From Cladorhizidae sp. MBARI D1340-BT2 (taxonomy: Eukaryota; Porifera; Demospongiae; Poecilosclerida; Cladorhizidae), in the NCBI GenBank assembly GCA_028752905.1, contig JAQNBH010000015.1, positions 16,228,169 to 16,292,168 of the forward strand: DNA of 64,000 nucleotides, read 5' to 3'. Below are positions 1 through 10,620 of the stretch, piece after piece. The notes below the pieces were generated by a model. The model ran no database searches. It was not told where the DNA came from and saw only the letters and a program-made list of their open reading frames with translations. The position numbers and the translations under genes were made by a program. Within the stretch, counting starts at the first letter, position 1. Every line of letters begins with the position of its first letter.

Positions 1-244
<244 letters not shown>

Positions 245-320
<76 letters not shown>

Positions 321-336
321 CGACGATGAGGACGAA

Positions 337-374
<38 letters not shown>
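245..374. repeat. (ATG)n microsatellite
   Basis: An ATG/GAT run follows the ATA tract directly, with a few C or G substitutions near 320-337. The poly-methionine frame it creates is a repeat translation, not a gene. The junction of two trinucleotide types suggests one tract arose inside the other by point mutation and slippage. Confidence 0.95.
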
Positions 375-375
<1 letters not shown>

Positions 376-740
376 AATAAATAAAGTGAGTATAATATAT
401 GGGGTAGAACTGAAGGCAAGATATGACAATCTAGAAAGAAGAAAAAAGTATTCCAAGTGTGTTGTTTATTTATTGTTGCTAGGCTCGCCAGCATATCAAC
501 TGTGGTTACCTGATATGAGTCCTCAAGTAATAAAGAAGGCATCCTTGTCTCTTGCCGTGTGTGAACAGGCCTGCTATATTGGTGCACAGGGCTATGTGTG
601 GTAGATTGATTGGGAGGCCACTACAACCAGTACCTGAGAAACCTCTAGCTTAAAGTGATCGTGACAGGCTCTTGTCACTGGAGGCGTATGTTACCCAGCA
701 TAAGCGGGGGAGGTGCTAGGACAACTGGCATCGGACTACT
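375..740. other. No recognisable gene
   Basis: Unique AT-rich sequence between the microsatellites and the helicase remnant. The open frame here is only the tail of the ATG repeat frame. No splice-bounded exon or known domain was recognised. Confidence 0.5.
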
Positions 741-779
741 GGCGAGAGACAATCAATGACAAAAAACAATGTCTTGCAG

Positions 780-1482
780 GTCCAGGAGAAACTTACCGAG
801 GACCAGCACCAAGTCCACACCCACTTAATGAAACTGAGAGGACACCAACAACAACCAAAGAGTTGACAAGAATTCCACAAAGAGGCAAAATTGTTTTAAA
901 GTAGTGCAAATGATGTCTATTTGCAGACGTCATGTTCTTGGATGTTCAGGGTAGCCCAGGCATGATTTATTTGATCAACCTAATGTTTGCCATATCCAGT
1001 CCAGGGACAGGATTGTGCTGACTTCTGCTTCAAGTGGCACTGCAGCCACACTTCACCAGGAAGGCCTAACAGTGCACAGCATTTTCCAGGTGCCCCCTGA
1101 CACCCACTGCTTGGATCTGCCCATTTGCAGCATCAAGCATAGAACAACCCTGGCCAGAGCCATACAGGTAGAGCCAGCTACAGCATCAAGCTTGGAACAA
1201 CCCTGGCCAGAGTCGTAGGCCAAAGTCGTACAGGTACAGCCAGCTACAGCATCAAGCATGGATCAACCCTGGCCAGAGTCGTACAGGTAGAGCTAGCTAC
1301 AGCATCAAGCATGGAACACCCTAGGCCAGAGTCATACAGGTACAGCCAGCTACAGCATCAGCATGGAACAACCCTGGCCAGAGTCATATAACTTTGAGAG
1401 GATGCTGCTTCCTCAGTGTGGACGAGGTGCCAATGCTACACCACTGTGTCTACAAGTCATCAATCAAATGCTGCAAGACATT
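780..1482 (+). pseudogene. Pif1/Helitron-type helicase remnant (N-terminal motifs)
   Basis: Translated plus-strand pieces follow the order of a Pif1-like helicase, as found in Helitron transposons. LTEDQHQVHTHL near 790-825 resembles the family's N-terminal start. FLDVQGSPGMIYLINLMF near 933-990 occupies the Walker A position, but the expected GGTGKT core is destroyed and the catalytic lysine is missing. VLTSASSGTAATLHQEG followed by TVHSIFQVP (1012-1090) matches motif Ia, and ICSIKHRTTLARAIQ follows (1120-1165). A frameshift near 1005 separates the Walker A frame from motif Ia. A minisatellite then replaces the motif II region, and NQMLQDI (near 1465) resembles the segment just after motif II. 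The ATPase is certainly dead. A Helitron origin is inferred, because no Rep/HUH domain was seen. Confidence 0.65.
1125..1386. repeat. Minisatellite, ~53-bp unit, about 5 copies
   Basis: Imperfect tandem copies share the cores AGCCAGCTACAGCATCAAGC and CCTGGCCAGAGTC. One copy is lengthened by about 14 bp. The array sits inside the helicase pseudogene, where motif II should be. Confidence 0.85.
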
Positions 1483-2048
1483 GAGGCTGCATCTAACCCC
1501 ACGCTACTAGGAGAATAACTAGAAGACTGTTGGCTAGTGAGGCTGCATCTAACCCCACGCTACTAGGAGAATAACTAGAAGACTGTTGGTTAGTGAGGCT
1601 GCATCTAACCCCACGCTACTAGGAGAATAACTAGAAGACTGTTGGCTAGTGAGGCTGCATCTAACCCCACGCTACTAGGAGAATAACTAGAAGACTGTTG
1701 GCTAGTGAGGCTGCATCTAACCCCACCCTACTAGGAGAATAACTAGAAGACTGTTGGCTAGTGAGGCTGCATCTAACCCCATGCTACTAGGAGAATAACT
1801 AGAAGACTGTTGGCTAGTGAGGCTGCATCTAACCCCACACTACTAGGAGAATAACTAGAAGAGTGTTGGTTAGTGAGGCTGCATCTAACCCCACACTACT
1901 AGGAGAATAACTAGAAGACTGTTGGTTAGTGAGGCTGCATCTAACCCCACGCTACTAGGAGAATAACTAGAAGACTGTTGGCTAGTGAGGCTGCATCTAA
2001 CCCCACGCTACTAGGAGAATAACTAGAAGACTGTTGGCTAGTGAGGCT
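1483..2048. repeat. Minisatellite, 56-bp unit, 10 copies
   Basis: Ten highly similar 56-bp copies begin GAGGCTGCATCTAACCCCAC. The last copy is diverged. The array starts immediately after the 55-bp segment shared with position 5079, i.e. at the breakpoint of the helicase remnant. Confidence 0.95.
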
Positions 2049-2224
2049 ACAGATAAGCCCATGCGACTAGGATTACACTGCAGTAGCTGAACTGGTGAAA
2101 GGTTTGTTGTGAGAAGTGCTGTCATTGGTTACTGACTAAAGGGGAATGACGGCGTAACTAGCTATAGCTGAAGGTAGCAAATTATAAGGGGAGGTCTCGA
2201 CCCCCAAAACCATCTAGTGGTTAC
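2049..2224. other. Short unique spacer
   Basis: Unique sequence between the 56-bp array and the foldback element. Nothing recognisable is present. Confidence 0.5.
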
Positions 2225-2830
2225 AACTTTTTGGAGCTCCATAGATTCTGCACACTTCACTGTATGAACTTGATGTATAGCTCAAAAGATAGCTCTCTCT
2301 CTGTGTGCTCTCTTTTGAAGGTTGCAAGGCTTTAACTATGCCAAATTAACCTGCAGCCAAAGTGGAGGTACCTCAAAATCTGAGTGCTTGGATGTGCTGC
2401 AGGCGTGGCTCCTTATTAGGAAGTGCTTGGCAGCTTTAATTGCTAGTGTGGTTTCTGTGCACCAGGTAATTTCATTAGTGTTTTCATTAGCGTTTTAAGA
2501 GCACACTTAGCCTATGTCAATTCTCTTCCTTGGCAAACCTTTCCTTCAGTGGCCAAGCGCCACTTACTGCCTAATGAAAACACTCAGTGCCGCTTGCCAC
2601 AGATAGTAATTGAGCACTTTCCGATGGGGAGCCACACAGCTGCCAGTTCCGGGCCCTCGGATTTAGAGGTCCTCAACACTTTAGTTGCAGTCAACTTTGG
2701 CATGGTTATACCAATGCAAAAATATTTCAATATCAAATGAGAGCACACAGAGAGAGCTATCTTAAATATACAGTTAATACAGTGCAGTGTGAAGAATCCA
2801 TGGATCTCCAAAGTCGGAGCTGCAAGTTTT
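2225..2830. mobile_element. Foldback (long imperfect palindrome) element
   Basis: The left arm from about 2233 (GGAGCTCCATAGATTCT) to 2312 (CTCTGTGTGCTCTC) is the reverse complement, with scattered mismatches and small indels, of 2739-2822. The match continues inwards: AACTATGCCAAA near 2333 pairs with TTTGGCATGGTTA near 2695, GTGGCTCC near 2406 with GGAGCCAC near 2629, and GTGTTTTCATTAG near 2477 with CTAATGAAAACAC near 2571. The whole ~600 bp can therefore fold back on itself, as foldback or MITE-type DNA elements do. Short open frames on both strands here are by-products of the palindrome. No transposase is encoded, and target-site duplications were not resolved. Confidence 0.75.
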
Positions 2831-3261
2831 TAAAAGTTTCTTTCCTGCCACCCTCCACTCCCTTTGAAACCAAATATAGTGCAGAAGAAAACTCGGATGA
2901 TGTTCATTGCCTGCCATACTATTGTTAGTCAGATAAGGCATAGCATTATCACTGGCCAGCTGAAATGATTGCTATGACTTTTGACCTATGGTAGGGAGGG
3001 TAAGTAGTAGTATAAATGCTCTGTTTGTTTCGGTTGATTTAGAGAAGCTGTGCCAACCTGAAGCGTCCTCAAGTGATGATGGAACCCAAGGCTCGTCTGT
3101 TTCTCTGAGCTGCGTGTCTTTGCTTTACTTAGTAATTGAAGTAAGATGCACGGGCATGCTCAGTCCATCTCGCACTTGCCGGTGTCAATACCCATGCTGG
3201 AATGTGGTAAAGATCATCGCTTCAGTGAGCGAAGGGGTTTGTAGGTAATGCCTTGAGGGAT
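2831..3261. other. Unique sequence, no recognised gene
   Basis: A plus-strand frame of 86 codons (2988-3248) is present but shows no known motif, and its start has no supporting context. I do not call it a gene. Confidence 0.45.
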
Positions 3262-3395
3262 CTTGGTATTTGTATTCTTGGTGTTAGGTCTAGGGCTAGC
3301 ACCAGCGAGGGCAGGGTTAGGGCTAGCTCCAGCGAGAGCAAGGTTAGGACTAGTACCAGCGAGGGCAGGGTTAGGTCTAGGGGATAAGTAGGATT
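3262..3395. repeat. Degenerate GCTAGGG-type minisatellite
   Basis: Repeated GGGTTAGGGCTAG and CCAGCGAGGGCAGGG words. The same vocabulary, including TAGTGCCAGCGAG, recurs in the array at 43.4-44.1 kb, so the two loci look related. It resembles a telomere repeat only superficially and has no regular hexamer. Confidence 0.75.
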
Positions 3396-3490
3396 AAGGC
3401 CACCAATAGAACGAGTCCTAGTCCTAGATTATGAAAGAGTAGGATCCGTTCTAATAGTGTTCTATTACAAGGGGGGGGGGAGAAAAATTG

Positions 3491-3590
3491 ACATTAGCTT
3501 GTCACAGAAGACAACCCTTTACCATTTATATATAGCACTTTTTAATGTACATGGTTTTATATGGTAAAGGGTTCATCTAATCAAAGGTTC
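3491..3590. mobile_element. MITE-like hairpin, copy A
   Basis: A perfect 13-bp inverted repeat, AACCCTTTACCAT at 3513-3525 and ATGGTAAAGGGTT at 3561-3573, encloses a 35-bp AT-rich loop. The same inner core occurs in copies B (26.7 kb) and C (right arm, 46.6 kb). The outer arms are poorly preserved here. Confidence 0.65.
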
Positions 3591-4255
3591 AGTCTTGTTC
3601 TCTTCTTTTTTTTTAACTGATCGAATCGAAATGTTTTTAAACTAAATATATTTGTTCCTCATGAAGTCGTTCATTACATTGTTTCTCTGCATGTGGCCAG
3701 ATTTGCGTGGGCAAGCCCGTCTAGACGCTGTTTTTATCAGAAATGAGATTTTTGTTTTAAAATTGGCACCCGTGAAGCGTAAATATCGTGTCCTGAAAGT
3801 TTGGAACTGTTTCAGTGAATTGGTTGCCCTTGCGTTAGGACATAAAACAGTCACTCTCAGTTAGCAAGCACTCAAAGATTAATTAGCTGGAGTAAGCATT
3901 CCAAACGCGTTGCTAGGGCTCGGGGCTGAGGTGAAGCCGTGTACTTCTAACTTTGCTCGAATATGTGACTTGAGCTTCTCACTATTTCAAGGCCTTCTCA
4001 GACTCACCTATTTAGAGCACTGGCTATGTCTTCCACACAAGTCATCCTGTAAATCAAGGCTGACTTGAAAAGTAGAAGCAAGCAAAGCAGCTAAAGAAAG
4101 TGTGCCTAATTTGCACGCTTAAAGCCAGCATGGCAACTCTCCATTCAAGAAGGGTATGTGCATCAACCTAGCTCACTGCAAATGTCCTCTAGAACTAGCG
4201 CCTGGACTTATCACTGCCACAGGTTTATGTACATGAAGGATAGCATTGGCCCTTT
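3591..4255. other. Unique sequence, no recognised gene
   Basis: Overlapping 70-codon frames exist on both strands at 3642-3864, without recognisable motifs. The remainder is unremarkable. Confidence 0.4.
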
Positions 4256-4326
4256 CAACTGAGAGATCATTGGTAATATATATACACACATATATATGTA
4301 TATATAGTCAATGAACTCTCAGTTGA
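4256..4326. repeat. Inverted repeat with TA/TATATG loop
   Basis: TCAACTGAGAGATCATTGG (4256-4274) is the reverse complement, with one mismatch, of 4308-4326. The loop is an alternating TA/CA tract. This is a small palindromic element or hairpin, unrelated in sequence to the MITE-like copies. Confidence 0.75.
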
Positions 4327-4350
4327 CATAATAACATTACAATAACCTTC

Positions 4351-4420
4351 TCAATAATCAACTTGAAATTGTATTCTCTCGATGTTTCGACTAGATGCTC
4401 TAGTCTTCATCAGGTACCAA
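4351..4420. repeat. Dispersed repeat end with conserved stem-loop, copy 1
   Basis: CAATAATCAACTTGAAAT, a variable stretch, a stem-loop and CATCAGG are shared with 27649-27710. The stem is GACTAGA (4389-4395), loop TGC, TCTAGTC (4399-4405). On the minus strand this reads CTGATGA, a 7-bp stem-loop, then GAAAC. That resembles the hammerhead-like core in the terminal repeats of Penelope-like retroelements. The ribozyme reading is inference only, because stems I and III and a cleavage site were not established. Confidence 0.6.
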
Positions 4421-4784
4421 ATAATACAACTGCCCACATCTCTATCGTTGTTCCACCTCATTTTTGCATATCTGGTCACATATTGTACTGTTGTTTGATG
4501 GCAGTGTCCAACTCCGAGCTTCTAGGGCCCCAACACTTCTGAATACTTTCTACCCTGATCCACTAGTTATGCAATGGACCTAGCGGCACACGCCATGCGT
4601 TGTTGCTGTTGTTGACTGCACCCATGCAGACAGTTACTAGACTTGAACATGGGGAGATCATACTGCATGGCGCATGTCTAGGAGTCTCGAAATGCCTAAG
4701 ACCGGGGGTGGGGGGCGGAAACATGTTTTCAAACTTTTTAATGTAGCATGATCGTTCGGAAGAAAGCAATTGAGGTGATTTGTT
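4421..4784. other. Unique sequence
   Basis: No gene or repeat recognised. A minus-strand frame (4563-4808) has no known motif and runs into the following minisatellite. Confidence 0.4.
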
Positions 4785-4848
4785 GCTAGCACAGCAGGAG
4801 GCTATCACAGCAGGAGGCTAGCACAGTAGGAGGCTAGCACAGCAGGAG
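4785..4848. repeat. Minisatellite, 16-bp unit, 4 copies
   Basis: Four tandem copies of GCTAGCACAGCAGGAG with one-base variants. Confidence 0.9.
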
Positions 4849-5073
4849 GCCACTTATCCGAGCGTCAGCTATCCCTACACGCCTGTCAACCGAATGCTAC
4901 AGGAAGCTCCTCCCCCAAAATACTGGCACAATCAGTGTACTTAGTTATTCATTTTGATAAGGAATTTTCCATGTGCGTGCGCACGAATATAAACTGTTCA
5001 TCTGAGGGGGAATCTCGTCTAGCAATTCCTTTCGATTCTTAAAAGAGAAGACGATTTATTGATGTAACTGGTC

Positions 5074-5195
5074 GCCAATGCTACACCACTGTGTCTACAA
5101 GCTATCAACCAAATGCTGCAAGACATGAAGGAAGTCAACAGGCACTAAACTGCCACTGCTGTGTGGTGATCAGGCAGATCCTGGCCACGGACTAG
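5074..5195 (+). pseudogene. Pif1-type helicase remnant, second piece
   Basis: 5079-5134 is nearly identical to 1431-1482 and again reads NQMLQD. It is followed by VVIRQILA (near 5155-5180), close to the motif III consensus GDFRQILPV with the GDF part lost. Motif order makes this the continuation of the 780-1482 remnant. The simplest reading is one helicase copy split by insertion of the 1483-5073 block with a ~55-bp duplication at the junction. Stops and frameshifts make it non-coding. Confidence 0.5.
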
Positions 5196-5780
5196 AATGG
5201 CAGAATACACTGTTCACTGTCATTTATCCTGCAACAGCTTGACAACACTCAGGGTGGGTGTACTAGTAAAATATAAAACCACGGTGTTGTCATGCCCTTC
5301 CAAATGCAGGGACCTGCCATGTCTTTGGTCCTTCAAAGTCCATGTGAAGGTGCCTCATCACACACCCTCACATGCAGTATGAGACGCTGCTACATCATCA
5401 GCTTTACCCTAGGCCAGCCACACCCCTTTGTTTCTAAGACCTTAGACTAAGATCAAGTAGGAAAAAAACTTCTCTCTTTCAGGCTGACCCTATTGGCAAA
5501 ATATTAAATAAATAAATGTTGCAAGTGCAGGTTGTAGGCACCGATACAATGAGGTATGATATGACAGTGCAGTCTGTGCTCATCAAATAAGTACGCACTA
5601 ATACATGCTAATTGGCCGAGGTAACTCAAATGTGTACAAGAGTGCCCAGGAACAGGGCAGGAGGTTCCACAGAACTACTTGGGGTGTGTATTAAATGTGG
5701 TGTTGTTATATGTAACTGCGTTTTGGTTATATAAGAAAGGATGACTTTACTGAGGCCTGGCTCTAACACATTCATTCATG
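5196..5780. other. Unique sequence
   Basis: May contain further helicase debris downstream of 5195, but no motif is convincing. No other gene seen. Confidence 0.4.
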
Positions 5781-6020
5781 TTAAGAATGTATTACTAATA
5801 GACATGTGCATAATAGTTGCATGACATCGCGAACAGGTGCGTCCGCTATTCTAGCTTCATCTTCTTCATAGTCAGTTTCATTGCTTGTCATGGGATCATC
5901 ATCCTCGGTCTCTCTCACCCTTTCTGTGAAGTTTAGCTGTCTTGCTGGTGATATTTCCTGCAGCACTGTCTGCTGCTTGCCCGGGCTCAAATCCTGTGAC
6001 CATCTGCCTAAACTAAAATG
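5781..6020 (-). CDS. Putative last exon, membrane-protein cytoplasmic tail
   Basis: On the minus strand a CAG acceptor at 6021-6023 opens a frame of 79 codons and a stop (TAA at 5781-5783). It joins in phase 0 to the transmembrane exon at 6497-6582. The peptide starts HFSLGRWSQDLSPGK and then becomes strongly acidic (ETEDDDPM, DYEEDEAR), as a cytoplasmic tail could. A GTGAGA donor-like site lies inside the frame (near 5923), so the coding part may really end earlier and continue in another exon. The last 17 residues are hydrophobic and look less protein-like. No family recognised. Confidence 0.4.
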   Translation of the reverse strand, partial: HFSLGRWSQDLSPGKQQTVLQEISPARQLNFTERVRETEDDDPMTSNETDYEEDEARIADAPVRDVMQLLCTCLLVIHS

Positions 6021-6496
6021 CTGCAAGTTTTAAAGGATTTCATTATCACTTCAGTGGTGACTGCCTGCCAAGCTCACTCCAGACAGTGGAGCTTTCATAC
6101 TTTCAGAAGAATGACCTTCTGGGGGAGAAGGTATTCATGGACTGTGTAGTGCAAGCCACAGCATGCCCTATTACTCCTTGTCGTACCTATTTATGGATTG
6201 GATGGTAGCAATGAAGATTGTGAACATTAAACTCCTTGAAAACACTCTCTATAAGGATGTTGGGTCTTGTGCTCATGCACTGAACTTTATATATAATATA
6301 ATATGGGGTGTAAAGAATGATGGGGCAAAACCCACCCATTGTAATAATAGTAGTCGTTACATTAACAATACTAGTTGCTACAGTAGAGGAAGTTTATATG
6401 CCCTCTATGCAGTGTATGTAGCACATGAAGTGACACAACATTGTAAGAGAGTTCAATGATAGTGCACACACATACACACACACACACACCACTTAC
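6021..6496 (-). other. Putative intron of membrane-protein gene
   Basis: Bounded by GTAAGT (minus) at 6491-6496 and CAG at 6021-6023. It contains a short CA repeat near 6466-6489, next to the donor. Confidence 0.4.
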
Positions 6497-6582
6497 CACA
6501 TAAATTAAACATACAATGACGATCACCACCAGCAGGATAATGGCTACTGCCAGGCCTACATAGGGTCCAATTACATTGGTTT
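6497..6582 (-). CDS. Putative exon encoding a transmembrane helix
   Basis: On the minus strand a good acceptor (TCTCTTTGCAG) and a strong donor (GTAAGT) bound 86 nt. These encode TNVIGPYVGLAVAII followed by LLVVIVIVCLIYV, a ~23-residue hydrophobic helix preceded by a short polar stretch. This is the usual layout of a single-pass membrane protein exon, and the downstream phase matches the acidic exon at 5781-6020. The exon begins with two bases completing a codon, so the upstream exon must end with one base. Two candidate donors at about 6810 and 6919 were examined. The first would create a stop at the junction; the second allows only a weak short exon. The extracellular part is therefore not identified. 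Confidence 0.5.
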
Positions 6583-7304
6583 CTGCAAAGAGATGGAGTA
6601 TTAAATCAAGAATAATTAGACCTGATAAAACCACTAGGGAGCGACTTCCATTATTTTAAATTAAAAAAGTTTCTTTAGCAGGCACTATGTATTATTAGCA
6701 CACTGGCAGGAGTACCCGGGCATTGCCCTCACACACACACAAACAGTGATGCAAGTATTGTCATGGTAGATTTCACAATGCAAAATCCAGTTAGGTGTAT
6801 TTTACTTACAAGGTGGCAAAAATGAACCATAAACAATATAAAATGACCCATTCAAGATCTCCTTTGGCAAACCCAGTCTGCTTCATGGGTAGCCAAACAC
6901 ATGTCAGGTACCTTTAATGAGGTAGGATTTTGAATTTTGGAATGCAGCTATAATTAATACTGCTTCATTTCTTCCCTTCCTCCTCTTGTCCCTGGGAAGC
7001 GCCAGGTACGCCTGCTATTGTGTTCTCAAGCTGCTGTGGCATCCAGAAAGACTAGCAGTATACAATCTGTTATCAATTATTCTCTTTGTCTGGGCAGTGT
7101 AGGGTATAGAAAGATCATAGGCCTATCTAGACAAAACTATGTGTGTTTAAGACTACCATTTTCTTGATCATTTTCTTGATTTGTGTTTTTGTAACAGAAG
7201 ACGTAGCTCGTTTTTGACCCTTTTGCAGCATTTGCATTTTGGCTGTCTTGTAAGGTTGGAATTTCTCTCTTTTTTCCCTCCTGGACATACAGATATCAGG
7301 TAGA
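6583..7304. other. Unassigned sequence, possibly intronic
   Basis: If the membrane-protein exons are real, this lies upstream of them. A donor-like TTGTAAGTAAAAT on the minus strand near 6810 follows a possible 68-nt exon, but the frame fails. Nothing else recognised. Confidence 0.35.
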
Positions 7305-7685
7305 AGGCAAAGGTACCTTTACAGCACTTTTGAGCATGCATGATGGAACAATTCTACTAATAGCTGGGGCATTCCACATCAGAACCTCATCCTACCACCC
7401 ACAGATGGACGGAATGGTGGAGAAGTTCAATGCAATGCTATAAAGAGCATGCTGGGCACCAAAGTATTTCTCGGGATAAAACGTTCACTTACTGAAGCTG
7501 TTGCTGGCCTATCTCATGAGACACCTCATGTTGCCACAGGATACACCCCATTTCAGCTGTTGTTCGGGACAGCCATGAGAAGTTCACTCAGTATCCCAGC
7601 AGAGCAATGGAAAGGTGAGCAACACACTGATAATAACCTGCTGGAGTATGCTAGTAAGTTGAAAGAAGATCTCGAACATCTCTGA
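7305..7685 (+). pseudogene. Ty3/gypsy-type integrase remnant
   Basis: The plus strand reads FHIRTSSYHPQMDGMVEKFN (7372-7431), which matches the end of the retroviral-type integrase core (YHPQTDG followed by VERFN), including the glutamate of the catalytic triad. After a frameshift and stop at about 7440 the frame resumes with SMLGTKVFLGIK, ETPHVATGYTPFQLLFG and a C-terminal segment ending at 7685. HxxTGYxPFxLLFG is characteristic of Ty3/gypsy pol. No protease, reverse transcriptase or LTR was seen nearby, so this is an isolated dead fragment. Confidence 0.8.
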
Positions 7686-8329
7686 AATGGTAGCAGACAA
7701 GAAGAGTACAGCCAAAGCAAATATATATTGCAGAGAACTTCAAAGGGAATATTCCCATTGGTCCGATTCAAGAGCTTCAACACCTTGAACCGTCAGCAAA
7801 ATCTGAAAGGTATACTCACATTGAATGTTGTATGAGCTATTAACTAGATACTATTGTGCCTGCACTTTCTAGCAAGAAGGAAGGGCCTAGGAAGGTGCGG
7901 TGCACCATAACAGTACTAAGAGAAGGTGATTCTCCTCCTTTCTGTGTATCTGCCCTGGCCAGCACCAAAACAGCTGCCAAGACTGTTGCTGCAAGAGTGA
8001 TTCTGCAAAAAATCAAGAGAAAACCGAGCTCCTAGCTAAGCTATGCAAATTATGTACTGCACATTTTAAATCATTATTAACAAATGTACATACATTATAT
8101 ATATATTTCTCTTGGTCCTTTCTGTGTGTGTGTGTGTTTGTGTTAAGAGTGTATGCAAGCCTTTTTTTTAATAGAGGACCCAGAAGGAAGGGGGGACCAG
8201 GGGAGATGGGTTTAACGGGGAAAGGCAAGGGCAAGGTTTGGACATGTATATAGGCCATGCCCCTAAGCTTTATCTTTGTCCTCAATGGCGCTAGATCGGC
8301 AGACTCGGTGTCAGATCACAGATCACAAC
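7686..8329. other. Post-integrase sequence, no recognised gene
   Basis: May include decayed 3' sequence of the retroelement. A short TG repeat is at 8124-8145. No LTR, polypurine tract or further domain could be established. Confidence 0.35.
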
Positions 8330-8395
8330 TATGATTGACCTGATAAAAAAAGATGTATATAGACCATAACCAGTTAGATAACCTTTAACCAATTT
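8330..8395. mobile_element. MITE-like element, half copy D
   Basis: GATTGACCTG followed by AGACCATAACCAGTTAGATA and ACCTTTAACCA follows the left arm of copies B and C with several mismatches. The complementary right arm is missing, so it looks like a truncated copy. Confidence 0.5.
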
Positions 8396-8454
8396 TGAGT
8401 TATAAAGTGATGCGATGCTGGTGCCAAAAAAATTACTGATAAAAGGGCCAACTC

Positions 8455-8667
8455 TACATGGATACTGGTTGTGGCCTACATGGATACTGGTTGTGTGCTA
8501 CATGGATACTGGTTGTGGCCTACATGGATACTGGTTGTGGCCTACATGGATACTGGTTGTGGGCTACATGGATACTGGTTGTGGCCTACATGGACACTGG
8601 TTGTGGCCTACATGGACACTGGTTGTGGCCTACATGGACACTGGTTGTGGCCTACATGGACACTGGT
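8455..8667. repeat. Minisatellite, 22-bp unit, 10 copies
   Basis: Tandem TACATGGATACTGGTTGTGG units. The later copies change ATA to ACA together, a sign of recent local spread. The unit length is not a multiple of three, so all plus frames stay open across it. These are not genes. Confidence 0.95.
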
Positions 8668-8879
8668 CTGCAGACTTTATTGTATTTATTAACACATAGC
8701 ATGTCTTGTTGCCACTGCTAACTGTACCCATGTTTACAAAGTTGCAAACATCAGCAGCATGCCTTACCATGTTGCTATTATTGATTGTGTAGGATTAGCA
8801 GCAACCTCCTTCAATGACTTAGTAACTGATTTTGGTAAGTAAACAGCTACATTTTGCTACATTTTTCCACAGCAAAGAA
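8668..8879. other. Short unique spacer
   Basis: Nothing recognised. Confidence 0.4.
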
Positions 8880-9035
8880 ATCCATCCAGGAGTGAGAGAG
8901 GAGGAACATAGAAATCCTTCCAGGAGTGAGTGGAGGAGCAAAGAAGTCCTTCCAGGAGTGAGTGGAGGAGCAAAGAAGTCCTTCCAGGAATGAGAGAGGA
9001 GGAGCAAAGAAGTTCATCAGGAGTGAGAGAGGAGG
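8880..9035. repeat. Minisatellite, ~33-bp unit, 4-5 copies
   Basis: Purine-rich copies share TCCAGGAGTGAG and GGAGGAGCAAAGAAGTCCTT. Unit lengths vary slightly. Confidence 0.85.
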
Positions 9036-9472
9036 ATGGTTTGGATTGTTTTGGGTCTCAAGATCCCCCCCCTACCCCTTTGCCCTTAGAGGAAAGCTCA
9101 ACTTTTTGTTTGTCACTGATACTCACTACCATCATGTATGTAGTCTGTATCATTAGTGGATGCAAAGCTACCATAGAGCTGTGCCAGACTATCCTGGTAA
9201 ACTTAGACACTAACAGCTATCAATTTAGCCACAGCATCTGAATCTGTCAAAAACCCAACCCCCCCCCCCCCCCCCCCCCCAACCCATCCTTTCAATTCCT
9301 GCATCTCCCCTTGAAGAGAACTAACTTTCTCATAAAGCAGGGATTCGGAGTGGTTCCCAATCAATATTAGTGCCTCTGCTACATTTCTCAGCATATAGAC
9401 TTCCAGGAACAGAAGAGCCCTGGAAGTGATTATGATGCAGCTATTTTTGGGCTCCCTCATATATAGCCGGCG
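9036..9472. other. Unique sequence with a C22 tract
   Basis: A homopolymer of 22 C lies at 9259-9280, and a shorter C run is near 9065. No gene recognised. Confidence 0.6.
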
Positions 9473-10434
<962 letters not shown>

Positions 10435-10620
10435 AGAAACATGAGTGGCGACCATGATTAGAGAAAGAGTACTGATGGTCTACAAGTCAAAATCAAGTAG
10501 CCAGATTTAAGTGGTGGAAGTTAGGATATTGATTGGTGTCGCTATATGATAGGTTCACACCAATGTCCCCCCCCCCCCCCTCCCCATTCATTGGTGACGC
10601 TATATGGGGCCCCGGGTACA
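10435..10620. other. Spacer with C14 tract
   Basis: Unique sequence containing poly-C at 10567-10580. It ends at the start of the 27-bp array. Confidence 0.5.

Noticed and set aside
780..1218. Active helicase gene
   Set aside because: The Walker A lysine is lost, a frameshift separates motifs I and Ia, and a minisatellite replaces motif II.
6800..6880. Upstream exon for the membrane protein ending at the donor near 6810
   Set aside because: Joining it to the 6497-6582 exon creates a TAA at the junction.
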